DNA of 64,000 nucleotides from Chloranthus sessilifolius. Taxonomy: Eukaryota; Streptophyta; Magnoliopsida; Chloranthales; Chloranthaceae. The stretch spans positions 9,142,088 through 9,206,087 of the forward strand of contig CM037593.1 of NCBI GenBank assembly GCA_021018995.1, in the 5' to 3' direction. The notes below the pieces were generated by a model that did no database searches, had not been told where the DNA came from, and saw only the letters and a list, made by a program, of their open reading frames with translations. Each line of letters opens with the position of its first letter. The stretch's first letter is position 1. The translations under genes were made by a program, and so were the position numbers. Shown here piece after piece: positions 33,040 through 44,102 of the stretch.

Positions 33040-34160
33040 GTAAAGTGTAGTTTATATGCGATGTTAAGTCCAAATGTATATGCACTTTACTATCCGCCAT
33101 TATTCTTACTTTTTAACGGTTAATATTGAAGATTATTGATTAGACAGTGCAAGTTGATTTATTAGAGTGATTCTTTAATTTATATATGTTCCAAATATGG
33201 ACAACCACTTGGACTGTTTGGATTGATCACAAATATTTGTCATGTGTTATACAGTGAAGTGTTTTTTAATTTTCTTAAATCAATCACCTATTTAATAGTG
33301 TAAGATCATTCAAAAGGTTATTTTCATTTCACGCCGTAACATTCGAAATGTCTCGGTCTCACGGTTGTCTAAGATAACTTGAAAATCCAAGATTTCAGGC
33401 AATGATCTGAAAGGTCAAAGGTTTATAATTGTTTCTCTCTAAGGTTGTGGTTGGTTTCTAGAAGATGTATATTCAGAAAATGGTCATCTTCTGAAAGATG
33501 ATTATCCTGGAAGTTGACCTCTTGGAGATGGTTTCAGGAATATGATTAGCCTGTTTGGCTCACCCAAAAGATTACGTAGGAGATTAATTTGTTGCCTTTG
33601 TCTCAAATGTCATTTACAAGAATTAGAACAACAGTTAATGAAATTAATCAAAGTAATCATCTGAAGCCTACACTCAATTCTTTCCCAATTCACTGATCTT
33701 GCGAATAAGAAACAAAGGGCATGCGAGCAAAATTTTGAGATCTATGCTATGTCCTAAAATTATGAGCAAAATTTTTAGATGGATCTATGCTCTGTGTTAT
33801 TCGGCTAAGCATAAAGACAAATTTCTTCGAAATTTCTCTAAAATTAACCGAAACAGAGATTGGACCAAACTCTCAGCAAAATATTAGCAGTTTAGCAGAA
33901 AAAGCCAAAATTTCATTAGTTTCAGTGAAATTAATGAAAATTTCTCCCAACTTATGACTTTTTTTATAAACAAATTAATCCTTTTAAAATAATTTTATTT
34001 TTATAATTATTAAGTGTAATTTTTTTTTAAAATTTATACTCCCCGAAATTTGTCGATTTGTTTAAAAATTTTCCTAAAAACAGAAATTTCACCTTGCTTC
34101 TAAGATGCAAGGTTTGAGCGGGAGAGCAAGACAGTATTTACACTCGTGAAAATTGTGACC
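33040..34160. other. No gene seen; possible MITE family B remnant
   Basis: 33150-33320 shares scattered words with family B (GACAACCACTTGGAC, AATAGTGTAAGATCATT). The rest is AT-rich sequence without recognised features. Confidence 0.4.
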
Positions 34161-34164
34161 GTAA

Positions 34165-34218
34165 TTAACCTCCTCTAGTCGGCATACATTGATCGCTTTT
34201 GAATAAGATGATGGGGAT
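34165..34218. mobile_element. Foldback MITE family A, copy 5, left part (interrupted)
   Basis: Reads GGCATACATTGATCGC then GAATAAGATGATGGGGAT, as at 29650 and 26436, and is cut at 34218 by the solo LTR. It resumes at 36781 with GAGATCCTTTGTTGTCC. Confidence 0.75.
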
Positions 34219-35972
34219 TGTGACAGCCCAAAATTTTTCCAATCTAATTTTCAGAGACTTTTTTTTTTTTTTCTATAAATTAAAATCAAAATTGAAAAAT
34301 TCGAACCGTCAGATCGTAGAACACAATCTGAATACAGAATACTTGGTACCACCACAAATTTGTAGAGATTAAACAAATATAACATTCAACAAAACATAGT
34401 TCCTATTTATATACTGAGGACAAAAAGAAAAAATATCAAAACAATCAACCACAAGCGATGGCCAACCGTCGCTTAAACAATGGTGGTAATAGTCTCATTC
34501 CAAAGAACTATCTCAAAATATACGAAATTTAAAGTGTAACAAAATTTATTATACACCCAGTCCCATTACCAATGAACTAAGGATAAAAACCCTACTGCGG
34601 AAGATCCGCTTCCCTCTCTGGCACAGACTCAGAGTTTTCTCCAATCCTAAGCTTCTGGTCACGACCTGTACTTGAAACGTATAGTCGGGGATGAGCTAAC
34701 AGTCTAAGCTCAGTAGAAGAATCTCAATTATATTGTATTTTTACTGTAAAACATAATTTTCAGAACATATATAGAAACATATGATCGAGAGCAGATATTT
34801 CAAACAGGCTAGTCATACAACTGACGCTGAAGTTTGAATAACAGAAACATATATTGAATACCAGGAATCATAAGTATGTTCGTTTAAAAACAGACGGACA
34901 TGAAATCAGGTTTATGTTCAGAATTTTTATACGTAATGCATAATTTAATTAAATGACTTAAATCTATGTTTAAATAACTCTGGTGTATATAGCACGTGGT
35001 AGTCAGATATTTGTCGATGGGTGACCCCGACCATCGTCGTTCAATGAATAGTTACAGAAATTATAACATGCCTCTGCATAATGAGAAAAACTTATGCTAG
35101 GCAGGTCATAGAACAGATATACGGATATCCCACCGTGCCGATCACGGATATCCCGTCGCGTCGGTGAGATTCATCATATGAACTTTAAATCGCATGCATA
35201 TTATATAATATCATAAATTAGGTATCAGGAATCAAATATGACATAACTTTCATTTATATGCAAGAAATACTTTTAAAACAGTAATCAGAAATCATGTGTC
35301 AGAATATAAATCTTAATAATTCATGAAATTAGTGTAATTTAGATTGAGTTTCCCCTACCTTAAATCAGCTCTCTCTAATAAATTCCAAAGCTCATTTTCC
35401 ATGGCCTCCAACCCTCAATCTACATCACACATACAATGATGTATTAAGAATTGATCCTAATTACTAATAATGTTGACGTATTTAAGTATTCTCTCAAAAC
35501 CGAGGTGGAAATGTGCAAGTTCGTGCTGACTCAGAACTTGACCCAACTTCGTACTTAACTTTGACCCTCAAAACATATAATTCATGATTTGATTAATTTA
35601 TAAATGTTGTAAAGCTTATTGTCCTCTTTCCAACACTGTAAGAATCGCATTAATCAGAGTTCGGAGTAAAAAGTTATGACTAAAATATCGAAGTTGTGTC
35701 GGCACTTCAGTCTAATTTGATCAATCAGATTCCCAATTTGATCGATCAAATTTCGTCGAGCTCCAACCTTAAAAAAAAATATACTTCTATTATATAGGCA
35801 TATTATACAATTTGATCGATCGATTCTCAAATTTGATAGGTCGAATTTCAATTTTATTGATCGAATTCCCAATTTGATGGTTCTAATTTCTACGGGTTCA
35901 AAACCCTTCGGGCATCTTCCTTGGTGTATTTTTTCCCAAATTTCACCCAAATTTTTAATGATTTTCAACAAA

Positions 35973-36012
<40 letters not shown>

Positions 36013-36780
36013 TAGGACTTTTATTCTACGAATTTAAACCCTCAAAATCAAAGGAAAACTAACATTTTGTCGATCGATTTCGCGGATCTAAGAAGTGTTG
36101 TCCAATGAAGGTTTTGAAGTGAAACCTTCGGATTTTTACAACGATTTCCACAACAATCGATGAAAGCAAGACACAAGGTGAAGTTCCTCGCTAACATGCA
36201 TCGATATGAGCCTCTTCAAAGCATGGAAGACGATCGCGAGATAGAACACTTATAAAAACGTTCTAAAAAAAGGGTTTAAACGGCTTGAAGTTCCCGGATC
36301 TCTAATTGTTTGCCGAATCTATAACGGTTGGAATTCATCAAAGGCGGACACTCAAGCAATGCCAGCGTTATATGCTTTGCAAAGGTTGCGGAGATTGCGG
36401 TGCAATTGTGAGTGAAATCTCACAATTTCTCACGAGGGTCCCACGGGGAAGAAGCTCTCTCTCACTCTCTCGACGTTTTGCAAGATAGCTTAGCTATTAA
36501 GCTACCCCCTCTTATAACCAAACAAATGGCCGACTAAATATCAAAGATATTTAGTTGCAAGTTCTATCCTCTCAAGTTAAGGTTGGGTTTCGGTGCTAGG
36601 CGATACACGGTGAGTCGATGCACAGCTTAACCACTAAGGACCCAAACAAACCTTTAAACCTTAATCCTTCCGCACAATTTTACCCAAATGATAATCAAAA
36701 GTTTATGGCGACATTGGTCGCCGTACCGGACACATACACAGGGTCGGTCTAGTTCAGGCTCAAATTTATGGGTCATTACA
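34219..36780. mobile_element. Solo LTR, 2.56 kb, inserted in a MITE
   Basis: Begins TGTGACAGCCCAAAA and ends GGGTCATTACA, the usual TG...CA of plant LTRs. It is flanked by GGGAT (34214-34218) and GAGAT (36781-36785), a 5-bp target duplication with one mismatch. The family A MITE continues across the insertion, confirming the boundaries. There is no internal region, so this is a solo LTR. Long LTRs starting this way are common in plant gypsy elements, but the class is inferred. Inside are a phased palindrome array (35714-35880) and an AC microsatellite (about 35971-36008). Confidence 0.85.
35705..35885. repeat. 21-bp-phased AATTTGATCGAT palindrome array in the solo LTR
   Basis: AATTTGAT-type starts at 35714 and 35735 (21 apart), then at 35809, 35830, 35850 and 35871 (21, 20, 21). 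Cores are GATCGATC or close variants. Confidence 0.75.
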
Positions 36781-36928
36781 GAGATCCTTTGTTGTCCTGA
36801 TCTTTCACATAGTTAATCTTGAAATCATTGGTGTACTATCGAAAGCCACCTATTTCACATGACAAGCAGAACAAAAAGTGACTCTAAAATTACATGTCAT
36901 ACATCATGCTTAAACATGATTTCTTCAA
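36781..36928. mobile_element. Foldback MITE family A, copy 5, right continuation
   Basis: Continues the element cut by the solo LTR (CTGATCTTTCACATAG, TTAATCTTGAAATCATTGG, GTGACTCTAAAATTACATG). It is itself cut at 36929 by a second small transposon, and the far arm is lost. Confidence 0.7.
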
Positions 36929-37112
36929 GAGTTAGTCTACAATGAGTGTCCACCCATCATGTACACTAAAGAAGTCCACACATCTATGTAACTATGTGAC
37001 ATGTGCGGACTTCCATGCATTGGAAGTTCGTGCACATCACACATGCACACGAATGTATGTGTTGACTCTTGTGTCCACCCATGATGGGTGGACACTCATT
37101 GTAGACTAACTC
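36929..37112. mobile_element. 184-bp MITE (family D) with near-perfect 30-bp inverted ends
   Basis: Ends GAGTTAGTCTACAATGAGTG and CACTCATTGTAGACTAACTC; the match continues through CCACCCATCATG. The core has a second inverted pair (GACTTCCATGCATTGGAAGT). A half-copy lies at about 59730-59820. No coding capacity. Confidence 0.85.
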
Positions 37113-37601
37113 TTACAAAGCGATCATTTTTTGCCGAGTAGCTGAGATAGGTTGAGGACACAATTTAACCAGGGGTAAAATTGTACCCAACAGTATATTT
37201 TGTGATGGTAGCAAAAAGGGTATCCACCTTAGGCTTCAGTTAAATTTTTTATAATGGGAGGAATATGTCCATCTCCAATGTACCTACTGGAACAAGGCAT
37301 TTTGATGTCCTTATATTACTGAGAAAATTGGTGTTAAAGGAAAGAATAGAAACATTCTTGAAATTGTTACAGCCATACGATTGGAAATGCATGTACCTAA
37401 ATAATCCTGGTCCGAAGGCCATATATCTCATTAATCAAATGTCCACTCCTCTTGTTGATGGAGCATCCTCCATTTCAAATGTTACGGAAAATCTCCACAT
37501 AGAGTAATTTATTTAAACACAACTAAGAGCTTCAATGAAGTATACATAAATCGGCAAATACGAGGTGACTACACTGCCTGAAAGCTTGACAAGGAAAATC
37601 T

Positions 37602-38005
37602 ACCGACATTTTAAACACCAAATGGAGTTTAAATGATATGATACTATTAAAGTTACACTTCTAATCTTACACCATTGACGCGTGTTTATCATTTTTCAAG
37701 TGACAATCTATCATTGGAAACTGACTCAGTCCAAAGAAACATGTCTATAAGTGGATGTGAATCATGCGATAGATGATCTTTAATATATTAATATTAGTCA
37801 CTAAAATTGAAAACAATGCTTGATATTAAAGTCCACAGATCAGATAGTTTAAATCTTGCTAAAACACCATTTTTAGACATATTGCACTATAATCTATGAT
37901 TTACCATTTTGACGGTACGGATCACCGACATCTTTAACCATTGATGGTGTATGATTGGTTAAACAACATTTTAGTGCTTAAATCACGGTCAGGAGAGTCG
38001 GACCC
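37602..38005. mobile_element. MITE family B, second full-length copy
   Basis: Left end CCGACATTTTAAACACCAAA; right end near CGGTCAGGAGAGTCGGACCC, matching the opposite end of the 4.6-kb copy. Interior shares GAAACATGTCTATAAGTGG and ATGATTTACCATTTTGACG. Confidence 0.7.
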
Positions 38006-38327
38006 TTTTTTTTCACTAATAGCAAACAAAATATTACATGGAGAAAAAAGAAACCCGAGTAGCCACAACCGCAAAAGGAACAGCCTAAGCAAGACAAGCC
38101 ATCATTATCATAATCATCATTACTGGTTCCACCTAAGCAGAGATTGGGAGATCCCGAAAGAGAAAATGAAAATATCAAAAGAAGCTCGTAACAATAGAGT
38201 GAATGACCAATTTCAAATGAGTTCTTCTAAATCCTTCCTCTGCAAGCAAGTCTGCCCTGGAATTTTCTTCATAAAGAATATACATGAATATCAGTGCTAC
38301 ACAAGTTCTAAAGAGGTTCTTCTAACC

Positions 38328-38575
38328 ATGGTATCAAAACTCAGGCGATATCAATACGTATCGGTTTGATCGAGAACCGATATTGCTACCACCTCTATAC
38401 AGGTATTAGGGTGGTAGTGCTATTGGTATCGGTATCAGCCGATACAATTACTCTTTTTCTACTTTTTTTGCATTTTTACAAAAAATAAATATTCACCGAT
38501 ACAGAGATACCGTATCCATATCGGGCGATACGTACCGGTCCAAGATGTATCGATGCTGAGTTTGATACCTTGCTT
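38328..38575. mobile_element. MITE family C (GATACGTATC family) with inverted ends
   Basis: Ends CATGGTATCAAAACTCAG and CTGAGTTTGATACCTTG are inverted copies. The inside carries ATACGTATCGG, GGTATCGGTATCAGCCGATA and CGATACGTACC. This is the clearest unit of the dispersed GATAC repeats and suggests they are a MITE family. Confidence 0.7.
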
Positions 38576-39049
38576 CTAACTCCTTTCTCTTCAAGCAAGT
38601 CTCCAATGGAATTTTCGTCTCAAACAACATGCATGAATAAAATTTGGACATCTATCTCGGGTCGGATTTCGGAGTCTTATCTCTCCATTCATTTCTATAA
38701 AGGGCTAAAATCAAACATATTGTTAATTATGGTAAATATAGTTAATGCAATTAAAAAATGACAACTTTGTCTTGGCTCTTCCTAGCTTTCACTTTTTTCT
38801 TTTCTATTTTAATTCAGTTAGAAATCAGAAATGCTGTATACAACTTTTCCTTTGAATATCTGTGAATCCATATGAAACACCTCATATTTTTTCTTGAATT
38901 TTTTTATTTTATTTTGTCTTGCTGGCAAAACAAACACCTCATTGTCACTTGCAATTAACAGAACCAAGCAGAGCTAGCCCATAGGACATGCAACAATTCT
39001 AAGCACAGAAACAAAGAAAACTGTTACTAGCAGGAATGAGTACTAAAAT

Positions 39050-39420
39050 CCATAGTTCTAAAAATGGGCAATTCAACGAGTTAACTCGTCTGAGTTACTC
39101 GACTCGCCGAGATTTTGAGTTGATTCCAAGTTGAGTCAAGATTTTGCTAGGATGATGCAATTAAGGTTCATAAACTTCCCATACATATAAATATATTCAT
39201 GGGATAAGGTTTTATAAACCTATTTTTTATAAAATTATTAAATTACCCATTTTAGTAATATATCTTTAAATTCTTACCTTGTAAAATAACTTCACTATTT
39301 TTAGAAAATAGTTACTAAATTACCAAGTCCGAGAGAGTCAAGTTTATACGAGTCTTCGAGTTAACTCAACTCACTGACTTTCGGGACGAGTCAAATTTTC
39401 GTGTTTTCAAACCAAGTAAG
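39050..39420. repeat. ACTCG/GAGTTAACTC repeat unit
   Basis: Left part has CGAGTTAACTCGTC and CTCGACTCGCCGAG; right part has CGAGTTAACTCAACTC and GGGACGAGTC; an AT-rich middle separates them. It is a dispersed-repeat type without coding sequence. Confidence 0.5.
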
Positions 39421-39502
39421 AACAACAGTGCAGAAGGTGAAGTATGGTAACATTGGGACTAAGAATAAATAATGTCAGGTCAACGAGGAGTAAATTATAT
39501 AC

Positions 39503-39726
39503 CAAAGTAAAGGTGGCTTCCATCGCAACCTTGGTGATTACTGTACATATAAACACCGCCAGGAACACGAGTAGCACTTTTAATTAAATCAATGCGAAGG
39601 TCAAGCTTTCTCAATTAGGGGTGACTTCCACTTGCATTCATAAACACTTCAACACCATTCAATGCAAACTCACTATGTGGAGGGTCAGTGGTAAAGAGCT
39701 CTTCACATATTTCAGCAGCTACAGAT
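39503..39726 (-). pseudogene. NAD+ synthetase exon 3 copy, displaced and broken
   Basis: The minus strand reads [12 protein letters not shown] (Cys is the glutaminase nucleophile), [15 protein letters not shown], a TAA stop at 39615-39617 where CAA (Gln) is expected, then LRKLDLRID, and [19 protein letters not shown], followed by a GT donor at 39502. The acceptor aligned with the family reads GG rather than AG just before 39726. This exon normally follows exon 2, but here it lies 15 kb upstream of exon 1 on the same strand. It must therefore come from a second, partial gene copy or a rearrangement. The stop plus the lost acceptor make it a pseudo-exon. Confidence 0.85.
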
Positions 39727-40146
39727 CCGTTAAGAAAACAAACAAATTAAGAAGGGCTAACCCACATTATAGCTTACAGGTAGAGAGAAACCCACAACAA
39801 TTCCCGAGTTCTCTTCATTTTTTTTTATAACTCCCAGTTCTCTTCATGGCAATAATATCCGAATATAATTAAGGCAAAACCACCAAGAAGATATATTCCA
39901 AGTTGAAGCTTTGGATGCTATTTAACTACCACAAGCTCTGAAATGTACTTTTATTGCTTCAAATAATAAATTGGTACTTCAAGTGTGATTGAATTTAAAG
40001 GAAGGAAATAAAGGAACCAAAATCAGTAAAACTTCTGCAGCAAAGGACTTCAGGTGTAAGAAGAATTTCCAAGGTCAATTAAGGACCCTCTAAATCATCC
40101 AAGGATATAAAAATACAAATTTAAAAAAGGGCACTTTAGGAAACAA
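39727..40146. other. No feature recognised
   Basis: AT-rich sequence between the NAD+ synthetase pseudo-exon and the nested hairpin. Confidence 0.4.
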
Positions 40147-40376
40147 TGCCTCAAAAACAAACCTTTTAGCAAAAAAGACCCGACCTTAAACCTTCTAGAA
40201 AAACAGTGCTTTCACAGATTTTGGAACTTAAGAAAACCGTGAAAGCACTTTTTTATTATTATTTTTAAAACCGTGCTTTCACGGTTTTCTGAAGTTCCAA
40301 AATCCATGAAAGCACAGTTTTTCTAAAACATTTGAGCTCAGGTCTTTTTTTGCTAAAAAGTTTGTTTTTGAGGCAT
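40147..40376. repeat. Nested inverted repeat (hairpin within hairpin)
   Basis: Left arm (GCCTCAAAAACAAACC, TTTTAGCAAAAAAGACC, AGTGCTTTCAC) pairs with the right arm (GTGAAAGCAC, GGTCTTTTTTTGCTAAAA, GTTTGTTTTTGAGGC) around an AT-rich loop at about 40252-40268. Each arm also contains both AGTGCTTTCAC and its complement, so each can fold on its own. Confidence 0.85.
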
Positions 40377-40654
40377 GTTTCTCTAATTATCCCTTTTAAA
40401 AATGCCCACAATAGGTATCCCTTTGTTTGTATTTTGAATTTTAATTTATAAATTGCAGTATATTACAAGGAACGCGGGATCTAAGGAAGAAGAATAGGTC
40501 TAGCAAGTGCATTGTCCATCCCATTTGCTTTTTCTCCTAATACGGTGAAGAAATACCTATAATTACAGAAGTCATTTATTCTTTCATAATAGAAGCAACA
40601 CTGTTATGGATGAATTCAGCAATCCTACGGATTAAAAATAATGATATGCAATGA

Positions 40655-41224
40655 GTTGAAGATGATTCATGGACTGTGTTAAAAGGCTTGCTTCTTCAAG
40701 CACTTGAACATAATATGGGGACCACTGATTTGTAAGCATTCATGGTTGCGGATCACTGACTTGTTGACTTCTTCCTGTCTATTTGAGCAGCATCATGGCT
40801 TCGACTACTTTATGATCTTTCAATTAATTGTTTTCAATTTATTCTTTGTTTATTAATTTATTTTGAACAATAACAAAATATATACACTAAAAGAGATTTA
40901 GGAAAAGTATATACCTTCGCGGGTAGTAAGAAACTACTTGAAAAAAACAAGAAAGAAAGAACCCTGTAAAAGCCCAAAAAATTCACTAACCCGGTAGGAG
41001 CAGCAGCCCGAGGCCCCCGGAAACCTATCCCCAGAGCAAGAGGTAGCAGAGGCTACTGAAGCAGACTATCCCGTTCAGTCAGGAAGAAGAGGTAACCCAT
41101 CTCGGCATCCTTATGCCTAATCTTGATCCAGGAAAGCAAAAATTCCCTGGCCCACTTAACCACAAATTGATACGGTTTCCCAACTGAAGACCCTACTGTT
41201 CCTCTCGAGCCAAATGCTCCATAA
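40655..41224. repeat. Duplicated block, copy 2, with L1 3' end (partner at 8560-9150)
   Basis: Matches 8560-9150 over its length (GATGATTCATGGACTGTG, ATTCATGGTTGCGGATCACT, CACTAACCCGGTAGGAGCAG, GGTTTCCCAACTGAAGACCC). The right part is the minus-strand L1 3' end, cut at 41224 by the copia LTR; CATAA at 41220-41224 is the expected target site. Confidence 0.85.
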
Positions 41225-41965
41225 TGTTGAATAAGGTTTAATCCCAACCACCTATGCCAATCGATTGACGCTGAAAAGTCAATTGATTGACTGTTGATCG
41301 GTGTCAATCGATTGAGGTTGGGAAGTCAATCGATTGACGGTTGAGCGGATACAAATCTGCAAGTTTTAAATTCTTGACTATTTTGGTGAGATAGCTTTAG
41401 CCAAAATATCTCCTAATAATTTGGAGACTATTTTGGAAGTGTTTTGAATACTTACAACTCTTAGGAGATTTGAGAGTTAGGTATCCAAAAGGAGCTTGGA
41501 GCCTATTGGTAGAAAGTTTTTCTTCTCTAGGGATAGAGAGAGCTTGGTAAAACTTTCATGGTGAGAAATATGTGAGAATACTTTGAGAGAAAAAAGTATG
41601 AAAGAATAACTTGGAGATTGAAGATCCGATTGAAGCCGTTCTTGTGTCAGAATCGTGATTATATTCCGGCAGATTATATTCTGGCAGATCTCTTCTCTAT
41701 TATTTGAAGGACTGCGTCCTTGGTTTAACAACAAATTTGTTATTGAAGATCGTGCTAGATCTTGATTAAGTTTGCACTAGAGAGAAGAGAGTGTGTGTGT
41801 TGTAAACATTTATAAAATAGTGCATATACTCCCGTAGACGTAGCCCTCGATTGGGTGAACTACGTAAATCTTTGTGTTGTGCGTGTGATTATTTTTACCT
41901 GAATCTTCTTATTTTTCCGCATTCATCGCAATAGGGAGTTCGTAGAGTGGGTAGAATTCCTAACA
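41225..41965 (+). repeat. Copia 5' LTR
   Basis: Starts TGTTGAATAAGG and ends GAATTCCTAACA (TG...CA). Within the first 115 bp are four GTCAATCGATTGAC-type 14-bp palindromes, starting at 41256, 41278, 41303 and 41325 (steps 22, 25, 22). Confidence 0.9.
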
Positions 41966-41967
41966 AG

Positions 41968-41979
41968 TGGTATCAGAGC
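41968..41979 (+). other. Primer-binding site for initiator Met-tRNA
   Basis: TGGTATCAGAGC lies two bases after the LTR and is complementary to the 3' end of plant initiator methionine tRNA, the usual copia primer. Confidence 0.9.
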
Positions 41980-41994
41980 GAGGTTTACGCTATA

Positions 41995-42762
41995 ATGGCG
42001 ATGAAGGTCTCGAATGTACGATTTGAGGTTGAGAAGTTTTCTGGGAAGAATAACTTCGCTTTGTGGCAAGTCAAGGTCACAGATCTCCTTGTCCAACAAG
42101 GCATTGATGATGCCCTACTTGGAAAAGAGATGGGGAAGAAGGCAGAGATGTCCGATGAAGAGTGGAACTTCATTGATAAGAGGGTCGTATGCACTATCCG
42201 ATTGTGCTTGTCCGATGAAGTTCTGTACAATGTTCTTCACGAGAAGATGACCGTGGATCTGTGGAAAAAGATGAAATCTCTCTACATGACAAAGTCATTG
42301 TCCAACCGACTCTTCATGAAGAAGCAACTCTACACCCTTCGTATGAAGGCTGGTATGCGTATTCATGACCATTTAAATTTGTTTAATAAAATAGTTAGTA
42401 AACTATTGAGCATTGAGGTAAAACTTCAAGAAGAAGATCTCGTACTTCTCTTGCTCACCTCATTGCCACCATCTTATAAGCACCTTGTTACCACATTAAT
42501 TTATAGTAAAGATACTATTGTCGTCAAAGAAGTGACTGCTGCACTTTTTTTCGACGAATTGAGAAAACAGCCCGAATCTAACTCTAAAGGGATTAGTCTC
42601 TTAAGCGAAATGAGTCGAAATCATGATCGCAAAAGAGACAAATCCAAAGGGAATAATAAATCAACGAGAGGAAACATCAGGTCCAAATCTAGGGGTGACA
42701 GAAAGGATATTATTTGTTACTTCTGTAAGCAATCTGAACATATTCGCAACTATTGCAAGTAG
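41995..42762 (+). pseudogene. Copia gag (capsid and nucleocapsid)
   Basis: The start MAMKVSNVRFEVEKFSGKNN at 41995 is the typical copia gag opening (F.GKNNF.LWQ); the frame is open 16 codons further up, but this methionine fits the family. The middle has the capsid region (LWKKMKSLYMTKSLSNRLFM, LLLLTSLPPSYKHLVTT). Near the end a basic stretch precedes a zinc knuckle CYFCKQSEHIRNYC (CX2CX4HX4C). TAG ends it directly after the knuckle, and the same frame then continues into the protease. Forms the retroelement particle in live elements. Confidence 0.88.
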
Positions 42763-42765
42763 AGA

Positions 42766-43302
42766 TTGAATAATAATAAGAGTGATGAAGGGACTTCGCA
42801 ACAGGCTAGTGTTGCCAAGTCAGATTCCGGTGAAGACCTATTGTGTGCATTGTTAAGCTCCAGTCAGTTTGATGATAGATGGATCATAGATTCAGGAGCA
42901 TCGTATCACATGTGTCCGTACAGGGATTGGTTTGACCAGTATAAGGTAGCCAATGGTGGGACAATTTTGATGGGGAATGACAATGTATGTGAAGCAGTGG
43001 GTATCGGTTCGATCAGAATTAAGATGTTTGATGGCTGTGTTCGCACTCTTACTGAGGTTAGGCATATGCCTGATCTGAAGAAATATCTAATCTCGTTGGG
43101 GGCAATGGATGAGATAGGATGTCGAGTCATTCTAGAATCTGGTAAACTAAAGGTTGTACGTGGTGCTATGACCTTGATAAAAGGTGAAAAGATGGGGAAT
43201 CTGTCTACTTTAGCAGGCAACACAATCAGCGGCAGTGGTGTTGCGACTATAAAGATTCTAAGGACCTCTCAGATTTGTGGCATAAAAGGCTTGGTCACAT
43301 GA
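42766..43302 (+). pseudogene. Copia protease
   Basis: In frame with gag across one TAG. WIIDSGASYHM at about 42880 is the aspartic protease active site (DSGA). MGNDNVCEAVGIGSIRIKMF and MPDLKKYLISLG follow, as in copia pol. It shifts frame at about 43275 into the integrase. Would process the polyprotein. Confidence 0.88.
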
Positions 43303-44102
43303 GTGAATGTGGGCTGACAGAGCTCATAAAGAATAAGGTGATTTCTGAAATTCAAACTTGTAAACTGAATTTTTGTGAATATTGCATCTTTGGGAAACAG
43401 AAGAAAGTCAGTTTCTCTACTGGAAAACACACTTCGAAGGGGTTGATTGATTACATACATTCAGATGTATGGGGACCGACTAAAGTCACTTCAGTAGGTG
43501 GAGCTAACTACTTTGTGTCATTTATAGATGACTACTCCAGGAAAGTTTGGGTGTATTCAATTAAAAATAAATCAGATGTGTTTCAGAAATTCAGGCAGTG
43601 ACAGACTATGGTTGAAAAGCAGACAGACAAAAAGGTGAAGATTCTCAGATCAGATAATGGTGGGGAATACTTGTTATCAGAGTTCAAGGCTTACTGTGAA
43701 AATCAAGGGATTGTTAGGCACTTAACAGTTCCTGAAAATCCTCAGCAAAATGGTGTAGCAAAGAGGATGAACAGAACACTATTGAAAAAAGCGCGGTGTA
43801 TGTTAAACCATTCCGGCTTGAGTCATGGGTTTTGGACAAAGGCAGTGAACACGACATGTTACTTGGTCAACCGATCTCCTTCAGCGGCATTGAACACGAA
43901 AATTATAGATGAGGTTTGGTACGGAAGACACGGGAGCTACTCTCACTTGAGGGTGTTTGGATGTGCGGCTTATGCATTACTTCAGGGAAGTGAACGATCC
44001 AAGTTGGATCTAAAATCCAAAACTTGTGTCTTAATTGGCTATGGTGAAGGAGTCAAGGAGTCAAGGGTTATCATTTGGGGGATACACAATCTCACAAAGT
44101 GA
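43275..44102 (+). pseudogene. Copia integrase (zinc-binding and catalytic core)
   Basis: LWHKRLGHMSECG and CEYCIFGKQKK give the HHCC zinc-binding part; IHSDVWGP, FVSFIDDYSRKVW and LRSDNGGEY give the first catalytic Asp residues. The third catalytic residue region reads NGVAKRMNRTL, where NGVAERMNR is usual, so the catalytic Glu is a Lys here. A TGA at 43599-43601 splits it. Ends near the GKHxxxxD-type GYGEGVKESR region. Integrates the cDNA in live elements; inactive here. Confidence 0.9.
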
